DNA of 64,000 nucleotides from Nitrospina sp. (lineage in GTDB: Bacteria > Nitrospinota > Nitrospinia > Nitrospinales > JACRGP01). The translations under genes and the position numbers were made by a program. Under the pieces are notes generated by a model. That model was not told the origin of the DNA. It saw nothing but the letters and a program-made list of their open reading frames with translations, and did not search any database. The stretch spans positions 1-64,000 of the forward strand of contig JACAVV010000023.1 in the NCBI GenBank assembly GCA_024648695.1, written 5' to 3'. This document shows, piece by piece, positions 35,552-43,776 of this stretch (its first letter is position 1; the number at the start of each line of letters is the position of its first letter).

Positions 35552-37795
35552 TCAAAAAGTTCCAGGTAGACTGGGGCTGTCGCCATTTTCCGAATCCGAA
35601 GACTGGTTCGGATCGTCATTCTCATTGGGTAAAGAAGGAGCACCCTGGTTTTCCAGTTCCACCAATTGCCGTACCAGATCGGTCAAAGCACTTGGGTCTG
35701 AATTTTCAACCTCAATATTTTCAGGTTGTGCAGGTTCCGCTTCATCCGGTTGTGGCAAGGGTTGAATTTCTGCCACTCCCGGATCTTCCAGTTCGCCCAC
35801 GGGTGGGAGCATCGGACCCTGTAAATTGTCGGGAGCCTCTAAATCCACCCCTTCCTTCACCGCCACCCAAATCGAATTTTCCGCAGATTCATCCACCTGG
35901 TACCCGGTTTGAATATTTACCTTTTGGCGGCGAATGCCCTCCGGTATCGGGAAATTGACTTTATTTTTCCCCTGCATGGCTTTTTTCATAAAGAACACCC
36001 AAATAGGGGCCGCTCCACCTGCACCTGTCAATCCTTTACCATTGATATCGATCATCGGTTCATTGTTATCGTATCCCACCCAAACACCTACAGAATAATC
36101 TTTGGTAAATCCTGTGAAACGGGCATCTTTATAGTCATTGGTGGTTCCTGTTTTTCCAGCCGCAGGGTGTTTGAATCCCATACGACGAACCACATAACCC
36201 GTTCCACCATCCACCACTCCCCGCATCATATCCAACAAGGGATAAACGGATTTTTTGGGAAACCTCTGAACACCATGATAAAAATGTTCATATAAACGGT
36301 TGCCATTGTAGTCTTCAATCCACTGAATAAAATAAGGCTCGTTATAAACCCCCAGGTTGGCAATCACACTGTACGCGGAAGCCAACTCCACCAAAGACAC
36401 TCCAGCAGTTCCCAGTGCGATGGAATAATGTTTCCCTATCGGACTCTTAATGCCAAATTTCCGGGCGGTGGCGATCACTTTTTCAGGGCCCAGTTCCTGC
36501 ACCAGTTTGGCAGAAACAACATTGATGGATTTCATCAGGGCTTTCTTTAAAACCAGATCGCCGTAAAAGTTCTTTCCGAAATTTTGCGGCCTCCAGGGAG
36601 AGGTCCCGGGAATCTCAATTGTGATCGGCTCATCCCGTACCACCGTTGCAGGACTGTAACCCAGAGATTCCATAGCGGTGAAATAAACGAAGGGTTTAAA
36701 AGCCGATCCCGCCAGGCGGTTGTTTGAGACAGCCCGGTTGTATTGGCTTTGAGAATAGTCGCGCCCGCCCAACATGGCACGCACAGCGCCATTTTTATTT
36801 TCAACAGACACCAGTGCCGTCTGTAAAGGGTCCCCTGTCTCCGGACCCGTCATTCGTTTTTCCAGAAATTCAAGATGGGTTTGACCCGCCTTATGGGCCA
36901 CTTTTTGCATGCGCGTATCCAAAGTGGTTACAATTTTAAGACCGCCGAAATGAACCAGTTCCTTACCGTAATCATTTTCCAGAAGGCTGATAACATAGTC
37001 CACAAAATATAAATTTGGATCGGTGAATTGCTTCGGTGGAATCAATTTTAAATCAGCCCTTAGCGCTTCCTGGTACTGGGAAGAAGAAATAATTCCGACC
37101 GTTTTCATACGTTTCAATACATAATCCGTTCGCTTCCTGGCCCGTTCAAAATTGGAAAAAGGATTGGCGTTGTTGGGAGAATTTGGCAGTCCGGCCAGTA
37201 AGGCCGCCTGTCTCAGCTCCAGATCCTTGGCAGGCTTCCCGAAATAAACGCGGCTGGCATCCTCCACCCCATATGCTCCATTGCCAAAATAGATCTGGTT
37301 ACAATAAGCTTCCAGAATTTTTTGTTTGGAAAACGTCGCTTCCATTTGAAACGCAATCAACAATTCGCGAACCTTACGAATCCAATCTCTTTGAAAAGTA
37401 AAAAACAGGTTTTTCGCCAATTGTTGAGTGATGGTGCTCCCGCCCTGGACGATTTTTTTATGCTTGATGTTGGTTACCATTGCCCGCACCAGCGCCATAT
37501 GATCGAGCCCGCTGTGCTTAAAAAACCTGGCATCTTCCACGGCTATAATTGCGTTCAGAAAGTTTTTTGAAATTTCCTGAATGGGAACTGGATGACGGGC
37601 TCCTAAGACCATCAATATCTCCCCGTCTGTTGAGTAAATTTCAGTGGGCAGACTCAGATTGATCTTTTCCAATTGTGCTGGCAATTGCGGTAAATTTCTG
37701 CTCAGGACGAAATACGACCCCAACCCGAGAATCAAAAAGATCAGGAACAAGCTATAAAACAGAAAGGTAATTTTTTCAATAAAGGAACGAAACAA
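35552..37795 (-). CDS. Second bifunctional class A penicillin-binding protein
   Basis: A second glycan polymerase and cross-linker of 747 residues. One anchor helix (about 10-32) is followed by the GT51 domain with the catalytic E87 (IIAVEDARFF) and GGSTITQQLAK. The transpeptidase shows GSAFKPF near 362, KSINVVSAK near 420 and AAGKTGTTNDY near 548. It lacks the OB-like insert of the first PBP1A. The last 90 residues form an acidic, Pro/Glu/Asn-rich tail. The frame opens with a TTG at 37795 and no ribosome-binding site is visible, so the exact start is uncertain. It heads an operon with the SPOR gene. Confidence 0.92.
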   Translation of the reverse strand: MFRSFIEKITFLFYSLFLIFLILGLGSYFVLSRNLPQLPAQLEKINLSLPTEIYSTDGEILMVLGARHPVPIQEISKNFLNAIIAVEDARFFKHSGLDHMALVRAMVTNIKHKKIVQGGSTITQQLAKNLFFTFQRDWIRKVRELLIAFQMEATFSKQKILEAYCNQIYFGNGAYGVEDASRVYFGKPAKDLELRQAALLAGLPNSPNNANPFSNFERARKRTDYVLKRMKTVGIISSSQYQEALRADLKLIPPKQFTDPNLYFVDYVISLLENDYGKELVHFGGLKIVTTLDTRMQKVAHKAGQTHLEFLEKRMTGPETGDPLQTALVSVENKNGAVRAMLGGRDYSQSQYNRAVSNNRLAGSAFKPFVYFTAMESLGYSPATVVRDEPITIEIPGTSPWRPQNFGKNFYGDLVLKKALMKSINVVSAKLVQELGPEKVIATARKFGIKSPIGKHYSIALGTAGVSLVELASAYSVIANLGVYNEPYFIQWIEDYNGNRLYEHFYHGVQRFPKKSVYPLLDMMRGVVDGGTGYVVRRMGFKHPAAGKTGTTNDYKDARFTGFTKDYSVGVWVGYDNNEPMIDINGKGLTGAGGAAPIWVFFMKKAMQGKNKVNFPIPEGIRRQKVNIQTGYQVDESAENSIWVAVKEGVDLEAPDNLQGPMLPPVGELEDPGVAEIQPLPQPDEAEPAQPENIEVENSDPSALTDLVRQLVELENQGAPSLPNENDDPNQSSDSENGDSPSLPGTF

Positions 37796-38009
37796 AATGA
37801 ATACAAGAAAAGATTTTAATGGGAGAAAAAACAGCAGACTTCAATTTGAAGGGAATACTCTTTAGTGTTTCCAAGGGCTTATAGAACCCCGATCATCTAA
37901 TAATAAATATATCACAGCTTTTGATGACTACCAACACAATCCAAAGTCGGGCAAAACCTTACAATTTCTACGAAAAGAACATGAAGCGACATTTAAAAAG
38001 CACTCTGAA

Positions 38010-38876
38010 TTAAAAGGAAAATTCAGGAAGTTCATTATCAGACTGGTCAATTTGGGAAAGCAAGTTGTTCAGGGTTTCCGTGGGTACCGGGATGACCAAA
38101 ACATTGGAATAAAAATCGGTCAGGTATTCAATCCCGAACATTGAAGTTTGTGGATTCCCAGAAGGAGCTTTTGGCGCCACGCCAATACGTGTCACATGAT
38201 AATCCCTTTGCAAAAACCATTGTGGGTCCGGGAACAGCGTTTCCCTGGTAAATGGATCCAGGGTTTGCAATAAGGGGATGAATTCATTCATCGGGTAAAT
38301 GGACCCCACCTGAAACCCAACATCCTCCAATTTACCCTGCTTTACGGTTCGAGTGGATTGCACTTCATACAAAATACCGGAAGACAGGAATTCCTGGTGC
38401 AGAGGGTTATTCTCAGGGTCAATGAAACTGACTGTAATCCAGTTTCCCGATTTGCTAAACAACACCCGGTTCCAATTAATGTTGGAATCAATATTCAAAA
38501 GATTCATAGGTGAAATTATCCGTTCCACCCATTGACCGGGATAATCATAGTAAAGCTTAATAAACTTTTCCCGGGAAAGAATCTGGGTTCCCTGCAAGGA
38601 TTGAAACAAATCCTTAAAAGATTTCAACGACTCACTGGATTTTTCTCTGGAATCCAGCGACGATAAAAGGGACTGAACCTGGCGCTGGGCAATAATATTT
38701 TCCCGGTCGTTTTCCCAAAGGCGGCCCAATTGCTGGCGTTTGTCATTTTGCCATTTTAAATAATAACCGAGCCCCCTTTCCACCACTTGACCATAAAACT
38801 CAAGAACGGCAAACACGAGGAAGAAAAAGAAAAATGCTTTCAGATTCCATTGACTTTGAATGCCTGCAGATTTCAA
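38010..38876 (-). CDS. Single-pass membrane protein of unknown function
   Basis: A 288-residue protein. One hydrophobic helix (about residues 12-34, phenylalanine-rich) anchors it, and the remaining 250 residues are probably periplasmic, with a charged coiled segment (about 40-95) first. I do not recognise the domain. It opens with a TTG four bases after the stop of the HTH gene, so the two are co-transcribed and probably act together. The pairing of a DNA-binding protein and a membrane protein recalls signal-transducing pairs, but no direct evidence shows this. Confidence 0.7.
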   Translation of the reverse strand: MKSAGIQSQWNLKAFFFFFLVFAVLEFYGQVVERGLGYYLKWQNDKRQQLGRLWENDRENIIAQRQVQSLLSSLDSREKSSESLKSFKDLFQSLQGTQILSREKFIKLYYDYPGQWVERIISPMNLLNIDSNINWNRVLFSKSGNWITVSFIDPENNPLHQEFLSSGILYEVQSTRTVKQGKLEDVGFQVGSIYPMNEFIPLLQTLDPFTRETLFPDPQWFLQRDYHVTRIGVAPKAPSGNPQTSMFGIEYLTDFYSNVLVIPVPTETLNNLLSQIDQSDNELPEFSF

Positions 38877-38880
38877 AAAT

Positions 38881-39528
38881 TCATCTCACTGTAATTTTTT
38901 GAATGGATTTTGTGATCATTTTCAAACGATCAATTTTTTCCTTTAATACTTTCTTATCAAGTTTTTTTCGTCCGGGTTTACCTTTTACAGTGGAACTGGA
39001 AGAAGCCGATTTATTTTTGGAAGGCACCGGCTTGGTCGACACTTTCTTTTTCGTAACCACTTTTTTCACAACGGACTTTGGTTTCTTCCCTGCCTTGCTT
39101 TTGGATTTGGGAAGTTTGCCCATATTTTTTATACATTCAGACTGGGATTCGGGATCCATTTTCCTAAAGCGGGTAAGAATTCTCCTCTCCATCGGGTCCG
39201 TTGTAATCAGGCCTTGCACGCGTGGTTTGCTGAAAACGATTTGACCCGTTTCAAATTGTACCTTTTGAATATCCGGCTTTGTGGTTTGGACATCCAGTTG
39301 CGTTACAGGTAATAAATCTTCCGGATTGATTTCTTTGGTTAATAGGTGCTCCAAAGACAAATTTCCCAAACGAGCAATTTTAACCAATACTGAAACCGGC
39401 GCGTCCCTTTCCCCGGCCTCATAACGTACGTACGTTCTAAAACCTACTTTAAGTACTTCAGACATTACCGACTGGGTGCAGTTCAATCCCTTTCGGATAG
39501 TCCGAAGATTTTTTGCCAAAATTGACAT
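38881..39528 (-). CDS. XRE-type HTH protein with a lysine-rich tail
   Basis: A 215-residue protein. Residues 5-60 are a Cro/C1-type helix-turn-helix (LRTIRKGLNCTQSVMSEVLKV, then YVRYEAGERD). Residues about 60-140 are a linker, and 142-205 are extremely Lys/Ser/Val-rich (KKVVTKKKVSTKPVPSKNK), similar in composition to histone H1-like or AlgP-like tails. It is a DNA-binding protein; the tail may bind DNA non-specifically. A GGGAGA ribosome-binding site precedes the ATG. Its promoter overlaps a perfect palindrome, which suggests autoregulation. Confidence 0.8.
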   Translation of the reverse strand: MSILAKNLRTIRKGLNCTQSVMSEVLKVGFRTYVRYEAGERDAPVSVLVKIARLGNLSLEHLLTKEINPEDLLPVTQLDVQTTKPDIQKVQFETGQIVFSKPRVQGLITTDPMERRILTRFRKMDPESQSECIKNMGKLPKSKSKAGKKPKSVVKKVVTKKKVSTKPVPSKNKSASSSSTVKGKPGRKKLDKKVLKEKIDRLKMITKSIQKITVR

Positions 39529-39597
39529 TAAATGTCTCCCTTAACAAAATTCGAAGTGTCCAACTTTTTACCCCCCCTTGATGGAATAAACTTTATT

Positions 39598-39628
39598 ATT
39601 ATACACCTCGACAAAAACGTTTCAAACG
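39598..39628 (-). promoter_or_regulatory. Sigma-70-type promoter with palindromic operator candidate
   Basis: Read on the minus strand, the -35 box TTGAAA (plus 39620-39625) and the -10 box TATAAT (plus 39598-39603) are 16 bases apart. The perfect palindrome CGTTTCAAACG (39618-39628) covers the -35 box, as an autorepressor site would. The HTH gene starts 70 bases downstream of the -10 box. Confidence 0.65.
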
Positions 39629-39677
39629 CTTTATAAGTGTAAATCTAATAGAAGTTAAGAAATTGAAGGAAGAACAT

Positions 39678-40655
39678 TTAATAGCGTGTCATTAGAGTTG
39701 CGGCTTCTTTCGCAAAGTATGTTAGGATCAGGTTAGCACCAGCGCGTTTCATTGAGAGCAGGGTTTCCATCATCACAAGCTCACCATCCACCCATCCGTT
39801 TTGAGCGGCCGCCTTGATCATCGAATATTCACCACTAACATTATAAGCCGCAACAGGCACGTTGACTTGAGCTTTTATCCGCTGAATGATATCCATATAA
39901 GCAAGGGCTGGTTTGACCATTACGATATCCGCGCCCTCTTCAATATCCTGGAAAACCTCGCGTAGACCTTCATCGCTGTTGCCAGGGTCCATCTGGTAAG
40001 ACCGGCGATCCCCAAACTTTGGAGACGAATCCGCCGCTTCACGAAACGGACCGTAATACGCTGAGGCATATTTGGCAGAATAGGCCATCAGGATGATATC
40101 CTGAAACCCGTTTTCGTCCAGAGTCTGGCGTATGGCTTGAACCCTGCCATCCATCATATCGGAAGGGGCGACCATGTCTACACCCGATTGGGCATGTGTT
40201 AAAGCCATCTTCGACAACAACTCCAGAGTTTCGTCATTTAGGATTTTTCCTTCCCTGACAATTCCGCAATGGCCATGATCGGTAAATTCATCAATACACA
40301 CATCCGTGATGACCAATAAATCAGGACAATGGGTTTTAATTTCGCGGATGGCGCGTTGCACAATTCCATTGGGGTTATAGGCCTCGGTTCCCATTTCATC
40401 TTTCTTGTCTGGAATACCAAACAGAATCACTGCAGGTATCCCCAACTCAAAGGCTTCACGGGCCTCCTGGATCAAACCGTCAATGGACCAACGAAATATC
40501 CCCGGCATGGAACTGATTTCGTCTTTGATCCCCTTCCCTTCACATACAAACAAAGGATAAATCAAATCATCAACAGAAAGATGTGCCTCCCTTACCATTC
40601 TCATGATAGCGGTACTTTGCCGTAAACGTCTGGACCTGTGAATCGGAAATGCCAT
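39678..40655 (-). CDS. hemB: Delta-aminolevulinic acid dehydratase (porphobilinogen synthase)
   Basis: Condenses two aminolevulinate molecules to porphobilinogen in haem synthesis. The 325 residues are standard. The Schiff-base lysines are K195 ([12 protein letters not shown]) and K248 ([11 protein letters not shown]). The metal site reads [15 protein letters not shown]120 and C130 are present, but the middle ligand is D122, where zinc enzymes such as E. coli HemB have Cys and magnesium enzymes have Asp throughout. It is a lone gene; the HTH gene downstream starts 150 bases away with its own promoter. Confidence 0.96.
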   Translation of the reverse strand: MAFPIHRSRRLRQSTAIMRMVREAHLSVDDLIYPLFVCEGKGIKDEISSMPGIFRWSIDGLIQEAREAFELGIPAVILFGIPDKKDEMGTEAYNPNGIVQRAIREIKTHCPDLLVITDVCIDEFTDHGHCGIVREGKILNDETLELLSKMALTHAQSGVDMVAPSDMMDGRVQAIRQTLDENGFQDIILMAYSAKYASAYYGPFREAADSSPKFGDRRSYQMDPGNSDEGLREVFQDIEEGADIVMVKPALAYMDIIQRIKAQVNVPVAAYNVSGEYSMIKAAAQNGWVDGELVMMETLLSMKRAGANLILTYFAKEAATLMTRY

Positions 40656-40891
40656 GATGCCTCAAGAATTTGTATTTTTTTGTTTAGCCTGTCCAACCTA
40701 AAAGAAGGAACGCGACCTATGACGATTTTAAAGTTGCCACGGATTGTGACGTAAAATATTAGCGGTAACAGCAAGGGAAATCGATCAAACGTTGGACTTT
40801 TGACACTTCAAGGCTTACAAAACTACGTTACCAACGCCAATTCCCCCTTATTTATCAATAAGTTATTGTTTCAAGTCTGCTTTTCACGTTT

Positions 40892-40905
40892 GGTACAAAG
40901 CTTGC
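40892..40905 (+). promoter_or_regulatory. Sigma-54 (-24/-12) promoter
   Basis: TTGGTAC-AAAGC-TTGCTTT has GG at 40892-40893 and GC at 40904-40905 with exactly ten bases between, matching the consensus TTGGCACG-N4-TTGCW except at two positions. Transcription would begin about 12 bases after the GC, near 40917. The GGAG ribosome-binding site (40923-40926) and ATG (40933) follow at once. Confidence 0.7.
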
Positions 40906-40932
40906 TTTATTTAAAATTATTTGGAGAATTTT

Positions 40933-41133
40933 ATGAGCCTTGAACCCGTCAGCATCGATTCCGGTTATGAACGACTGCACGAAGCGGTCCTGAAAGCCCT
41001 GTCATCATCAAACGAAGTGAAGAAGGTGGTTGAGGATTTGCAGAGGAAAAATCTTATTGAAGAGATGGCGGTGATTAATTTAATTCTAAGCCTGGAAGAA
41101 CTGGAAAGCTTGATGGAAAATCCAAAGGTTTAG
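40933..41133 (+). CDS. 66-residue protein behind a sigma-54 promoter
   Basis: I do not recognise this protein. It is 66 residues, acidic, highly helical and Leu/Glu-rich (VVEDLQRKNLIEEMAVINL, then LSLEELESLME) with no signal peptide. The ATG at 40933 is chosen because GGAG lies six bases upstream; an in-frame TTG at 40921 comes before that site. The leader would be only about 16 bases. A sigma-54 promoter upstream points to activation by an NtrC-type regulator, and one is encoded at 26.5-27.8 kb. The role is unknown; a small adaptor or regulator is the simplest idea. Confidence 0.75.
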   Translation: MSLEPVSIDSGYERLHEAVLKALSSSNEVKKVVEDLQRKNLIEEMAVINLILSLEELESLMENPKV

Positions 41134-41190
41134 TTCCAGGCAATGCCTTTATCTGGTTTGAGTCCTGCAAAGACTTAATGAGACCGGCAG

Positions 41191-41373
41191 TTAACCATTA
41201 AAAATTTTTGAGTCGCAGGAAACATATTTAATTTGTCGAACAGGAACAATGATCACCTGATCGGAGGTCGTTACTTCCAGAACTTCCAAATCGTCACTGA
41301 TGAAATGTTTTTCTGCATTTTCCAGAAGCAACTCCTGATTGTCCACAAACACCACTTTTAACCAATAAGCCAT
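41191..41373 (-). CDS. 60-residue protein of unknown function
   Basis: A 60-residue protein with a beta-rich pattern (YWLKVVFVDNQELLLENAE, VIIVPVRQIKYVSC) and no signal peptide or membrane helix. A clear AAGGAG ribosome-binding site lies before the ATG. It is the last of the minus-strand genes behind the radical SAM gene, 62 bases downstream. The pattern could be a small barrel (SH3- or Sm-like), but I do not recognise a family. Whether it is a substrate, partner or bystander of the radical SAM enzyme is unknown. Confidence 0.7.
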   Translation of the reverse strand: MAYWLKVVFVDNQELLLENAEKHFISDDLEVLEVTTSDQVIIVPVRQIKYVSCDSKIFNG

Positions 41374-41435
41374 ACCCTCTCCTTTTTACCTGTCCACTTT
41401 CTTTTTGTTAAATGCCTTTTTGGTTTTCCACAAAA

Positions 41436-42638
41436 TCAATTGGGTACCGAAATTGCCTCATAGGCTTTGCTCAATGGATTGTTCAGATAGTCTTCGACGT
41501 AATTTTTCAAATAACCTTTTTCATACAGTTTTTTATTGGACATATCCGAGTTGATTTTATGAAGCACTTTGAAACGGACTCGCGGGAATTTCATTTTAAA
41601 TTCCTCAAAACTATCCCCAGAAATATCACGATTGTCATTCGATGAACGTTCCATGATCACTTTGGGGAGCCAAACCTGTGTTTCATTGGTGATTCTTTTT
41701 TCGACGTCCTTAAAAGTCAACAAGGTCGTGCAATCAGAATCTCCTCCCAGTGTCGCGTTGGGAACGTAAAGGAATTTGGCCCGATTGCGCCGAAATTGTT
41801 TCAGGACCCGGTACACATTTCCTGCCATCACCACCGAATCGCTTTTCTCCAATTCGCAACGATCAAAAAGTTTGATGATCTTGTTTCGATTCAAAAAAGC
41901 GGTGATATAAGATTCAGTGTGAATCATCTGAGTATTGGGAAGATCCGCGTTATAGATTTTGCGGGCTTCATCGGGCAAGTAGGTGCGGCCATGGCGCATC
42001 ATTTCCGTAGTTTCTTTATCGATATACTTGAGCGGAGTGAGACACCCCATCCATAAAATCACGTTCTTGTTGATTTTTGAAATCATCTCCGCATCTTTGG
42101 ACATGGTGTCCGGCCCAAAAGAATAAAAATTAGCAGAAGTCACAGCAGGCCCGTCCAACACTTCATAAAGTTTCTCCAGAGGAGGTGCATGGGGCATCAA
42201 ACGTTTTCTGTGCTCCGACAAGGTGATTACCGACAATTCGTAGTTGATACGACCCGGGTATTTTTCAGCCAGGCGATTGATTCGTTTCGGATCAGCATAA
42301 CCGACCGTAAAAAACATCACTTTTTTGTCGGTGGTCTCCAGAAACTCTTCCAACCAGTCCATAGCGCGCGGATGCAAAAACAGGTCCGTCCATTCCATAT
42401 ACTCATTGCCACCGATCACCCAGGCTTCTTCCTCGCGGGTCGGAAACGACTTGATCACATTGAGCATATACTGCCAATGTTCCTGAGTGGTTAGGGGCGT
42501 GGGATAGGTTTGGCGGTAACTGATGTCCTGTTCATAACAAAAGGTGCATTTGACGGGACAGGTTTTTCCCAGACTGATAGGGATTTTGCGGTCATGGATC
42601 TCTCGCCGGTACAATTCGAATAAAAATTCTTGATCCAC
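41436..42638 (-). CDS. Radical SAM protein of unknown substrate
   Basis: A 400-residue radical SAM enzyme with the cluster motif C27-PVK-C31-TF-C34 close to the N-terminus. The C-terminal half has VPNATLGGDSD then TLLTFKDV (about 295-316), which resembles the VPN...FFGG...GLLTG segment of DUF512-type (YtqA-like) proteins; the resemblance is partial. No second iron-sulfur cluster domain (SPASM) is evident. It starts with GTG, and AGGAGG lies five bases upstream. It is flanked by a 110-residue and a 60-residue protein on the same strand. The substrate is not established. Confidence 0.8.
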   Translation of the reverse strand: MDQEFLFELYRREIHDRKIPISLGKTCPVKCTFCYEQDISYRQTYPTPLTTQEHWQYMLNVIKSFPTREEEAWVIGGNEYMEWTDLFLHPRAMDWLEEFLETTDKKVMFFTVGYADPKRINRLAEKYPGRINYELSVITLSEHRKRLMPHAPPLEKLYEVLDGPAVTSANFYSFGPDTMSKDAEMISKINKNVILWMGCLTPLKYIDKETTEMMRHGRTYLPDEARKIYNADLPNTQMIHTESYITAFLNRNKIIKLFDRCELEKSDSVVMAGNVYRVLKQFRRNRAKFLYVPNATLGGDSDCTTLLTFKDVEKRITNETQVWLPKVIMERSSNDNRDISGDSFEEFKMKFPRVRFKVLHKINSDMSNKKLYEKGYLKNYVEDYLNNPLSKAYEAISVPN

Positions 42639-42697
42639 AACGACCTCCTGCTAAATGTTACCCATGAATAAATTAGAAAATTTTGGGAAGGGAGCCA

Positions 42698-43030
42698 CTA
42701 ATCATTCCAGTCTTTAAAGGCTTTCATAAGAGATTCATCGATGGGAACCTCCTGCCTTTGTTCTTCGGTCAATTCTTTTACCAGAGTATTGAGATGAACC
42801 GCCGCGCATCCCATAAAAGCGATACTTTCCTGCAATAATTTAAACCCGCCCTCCTTGAGCTTTTTCTGCAATTCCTTCAAATGGTTTTCATCGACAGGAT
42901 TGATCACCGCACATTTTTTGAATCCCTCAATCGATTCATTAAACTTTTTTGCTTCATGATCAGTGACCGCCTGTTTAAAAAACTCCTGAGCTTCCCGAAC
43001 CTGGTCCACCGTTGCTGATTGACGACTCAT
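42698..43030 (-). CDS. Small helical protein, possibly TPR-like
   Basis: A 110-residue, mainly helical protein. Residues 10-40 (VREAQEFFKQAVTDHEAKKFNES, IEGFKKCAVINP) look like one TPR hairpin pair; the rest is not recognisable. No signal peptide is present, so it is cytoplasmic. The ATG at 43030 is chosen because a GAGGAT ribosome-binding site lies five bases upstream; a TTG at 43042 is the first codon of the open frame but precedes that site. It precedes the radical SAM gene on the same strand, 59 bases away. A 15-bp palindrome sits just upstream. Confidence 0.7.
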   Translation of the reverse strand: MSRQSATVDQVREAQEFFKQAVTDHEAKKFNESIEGFKKCAVINPVDENHLKELQKKLKEGGFKLLQESIAFMGCAAVHLNTLVKELTEEQRQEVPIDESLMKAFKDWND

Positions 43031-43051
43031 GTATATCCTCAAAAAACATCA

Positions 43052-43066
43052 CCTGATTAAATCAGG
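43052..43066. promoter_or_regulatory. Perfect 15-bp palindrome upstream of the radical SAM gene set
   Basis: CCTGATT-A-AATCAGG (43052-43066) lies 22 bases from the ATG of the 110-residue protein on the minus strand. It could be an operator for a dimeric regulator or a hairpin in the leader. ATTCCGGAAT at 43086-43095 is a second short palindrome. Confidence 0.5.
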
Positions 43067-43412
43067 CCTTGTATACATTTAATTTATTCCGGAATTTGAT
43101 CCATCAATTGTATTGTATCACCGGCAAATGATAGATTGTCAAGCCAGTAGAAAATTCTTTACAACGCAACCATTCCAGTAAAAAAAGAAATGGCGGAGCA
43201 TAAACTCCGCCTTAAATGCTATATTCCGATAATACGGAATCCCGCTTATTCCTGAGGGAACCCAATAAACATCATTATAATTTTGGAAACAGATACCAGG
43301 AAACAAACCTGCATATCAGGTTTATAGCCTGGGTATCCACAAAAATTCAATGGGTGTTACAATAATCCCCCGAAAAACCTGGGAAGAATGACTATAAACT
43401 TATTAAACAAGC
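43067..43412. other. Non-coding stretch between the 110-residue gene and the lipoprotein
   Basis: About 345 bases without a gene. It contains the ATTCCGGAAT palindrome and the minus-strand terminator described separately. I see no small RNA or open frame that I can support. Confidence 0.5.
43180..43211 (-). terminator. Intrinsic terminator, minus strand
   Basis: The stem GGCGGAG/CTCCGCC (43192-43198 and 43205-43211) is 7 bp, GC-rich and perfect. On the minus strand it is followed by ATTTC and a run of T (plus A-run 43180-43186). It probably ends the transcript of the small lipoprotein gene, 200 bases upstream. Confidence 0.75.
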
Positions 43413-43544
43413 TTAATGACCGCCATCGCCTCCTTCAACGTTATCGGGTTTAACTTGCTTTCCGTGAGGGAATTTTTGTTCCAGGCAACCGGTGGTACAG
43501 GTTACTAAAATGGCGAGCATTAGAAAAACCACAATCTTTTTCAT
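43413..43544 (-). CDS. 43-residue lipoprotein
   Basis: A very short protein: MKKIVVFLMLAILVT signal, then CTTGC as lipobox ending in C20, so the mature part is only 24 residues (LEQKFPHGKQVK then a Gly/Asp-rich end) after the lipidated Cys. A clear AAGGAG ribosome-binding site lies seven bases before the ATG. A terminator 200 bases downstream supports an independent transcript. Small lipoproteins of this kind can be colicin-lysis-like, entericidin-like or assembly factors; none of these matches is specific. It is oriented with, but separated from, the radical SAM gene set. Confidence 0.75.
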   Translation of the reverse strand: MKKIVVFLMLAILVTCTTGCLEQKFPHGKQVKPDNVEGGDGGH

Positions 43545-43776
43545 CCACTTTTCTCCTTATAAGTAAATATGGGTTATTACGTTTTGTCTTCGGGGGTGAA
43601 GGATTATGTTTTGGCTAATGTTTTTTATCATATTTTTACAACATTTCAATCAATTTTTTTTATATTCTGGTTTTTAAACAAGAAGCGGTTGCATATAGAA
43701 TCCTGATTTTGCATCATTTCACATCATTGATTTCTATTATTAATCCCTTTTTTTTTCTTATAGGTTTGATCTGGCA

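Noticed and set aside
21886-37795. The two PBP1A genes as recent duplicates
   Set aside because: They share catalytic motifs but differ in the OB-like insert, tail and neighbours, so they are old paralogues.
41191-43544. A complete RiPP cluster around the radical SAM gene
   Set aside because: The 43-residue protein is a lipoprotein and the other short proteins lack a leader/core pattern; no peptidase or exporter is adjacent. Kept only as an open observation.
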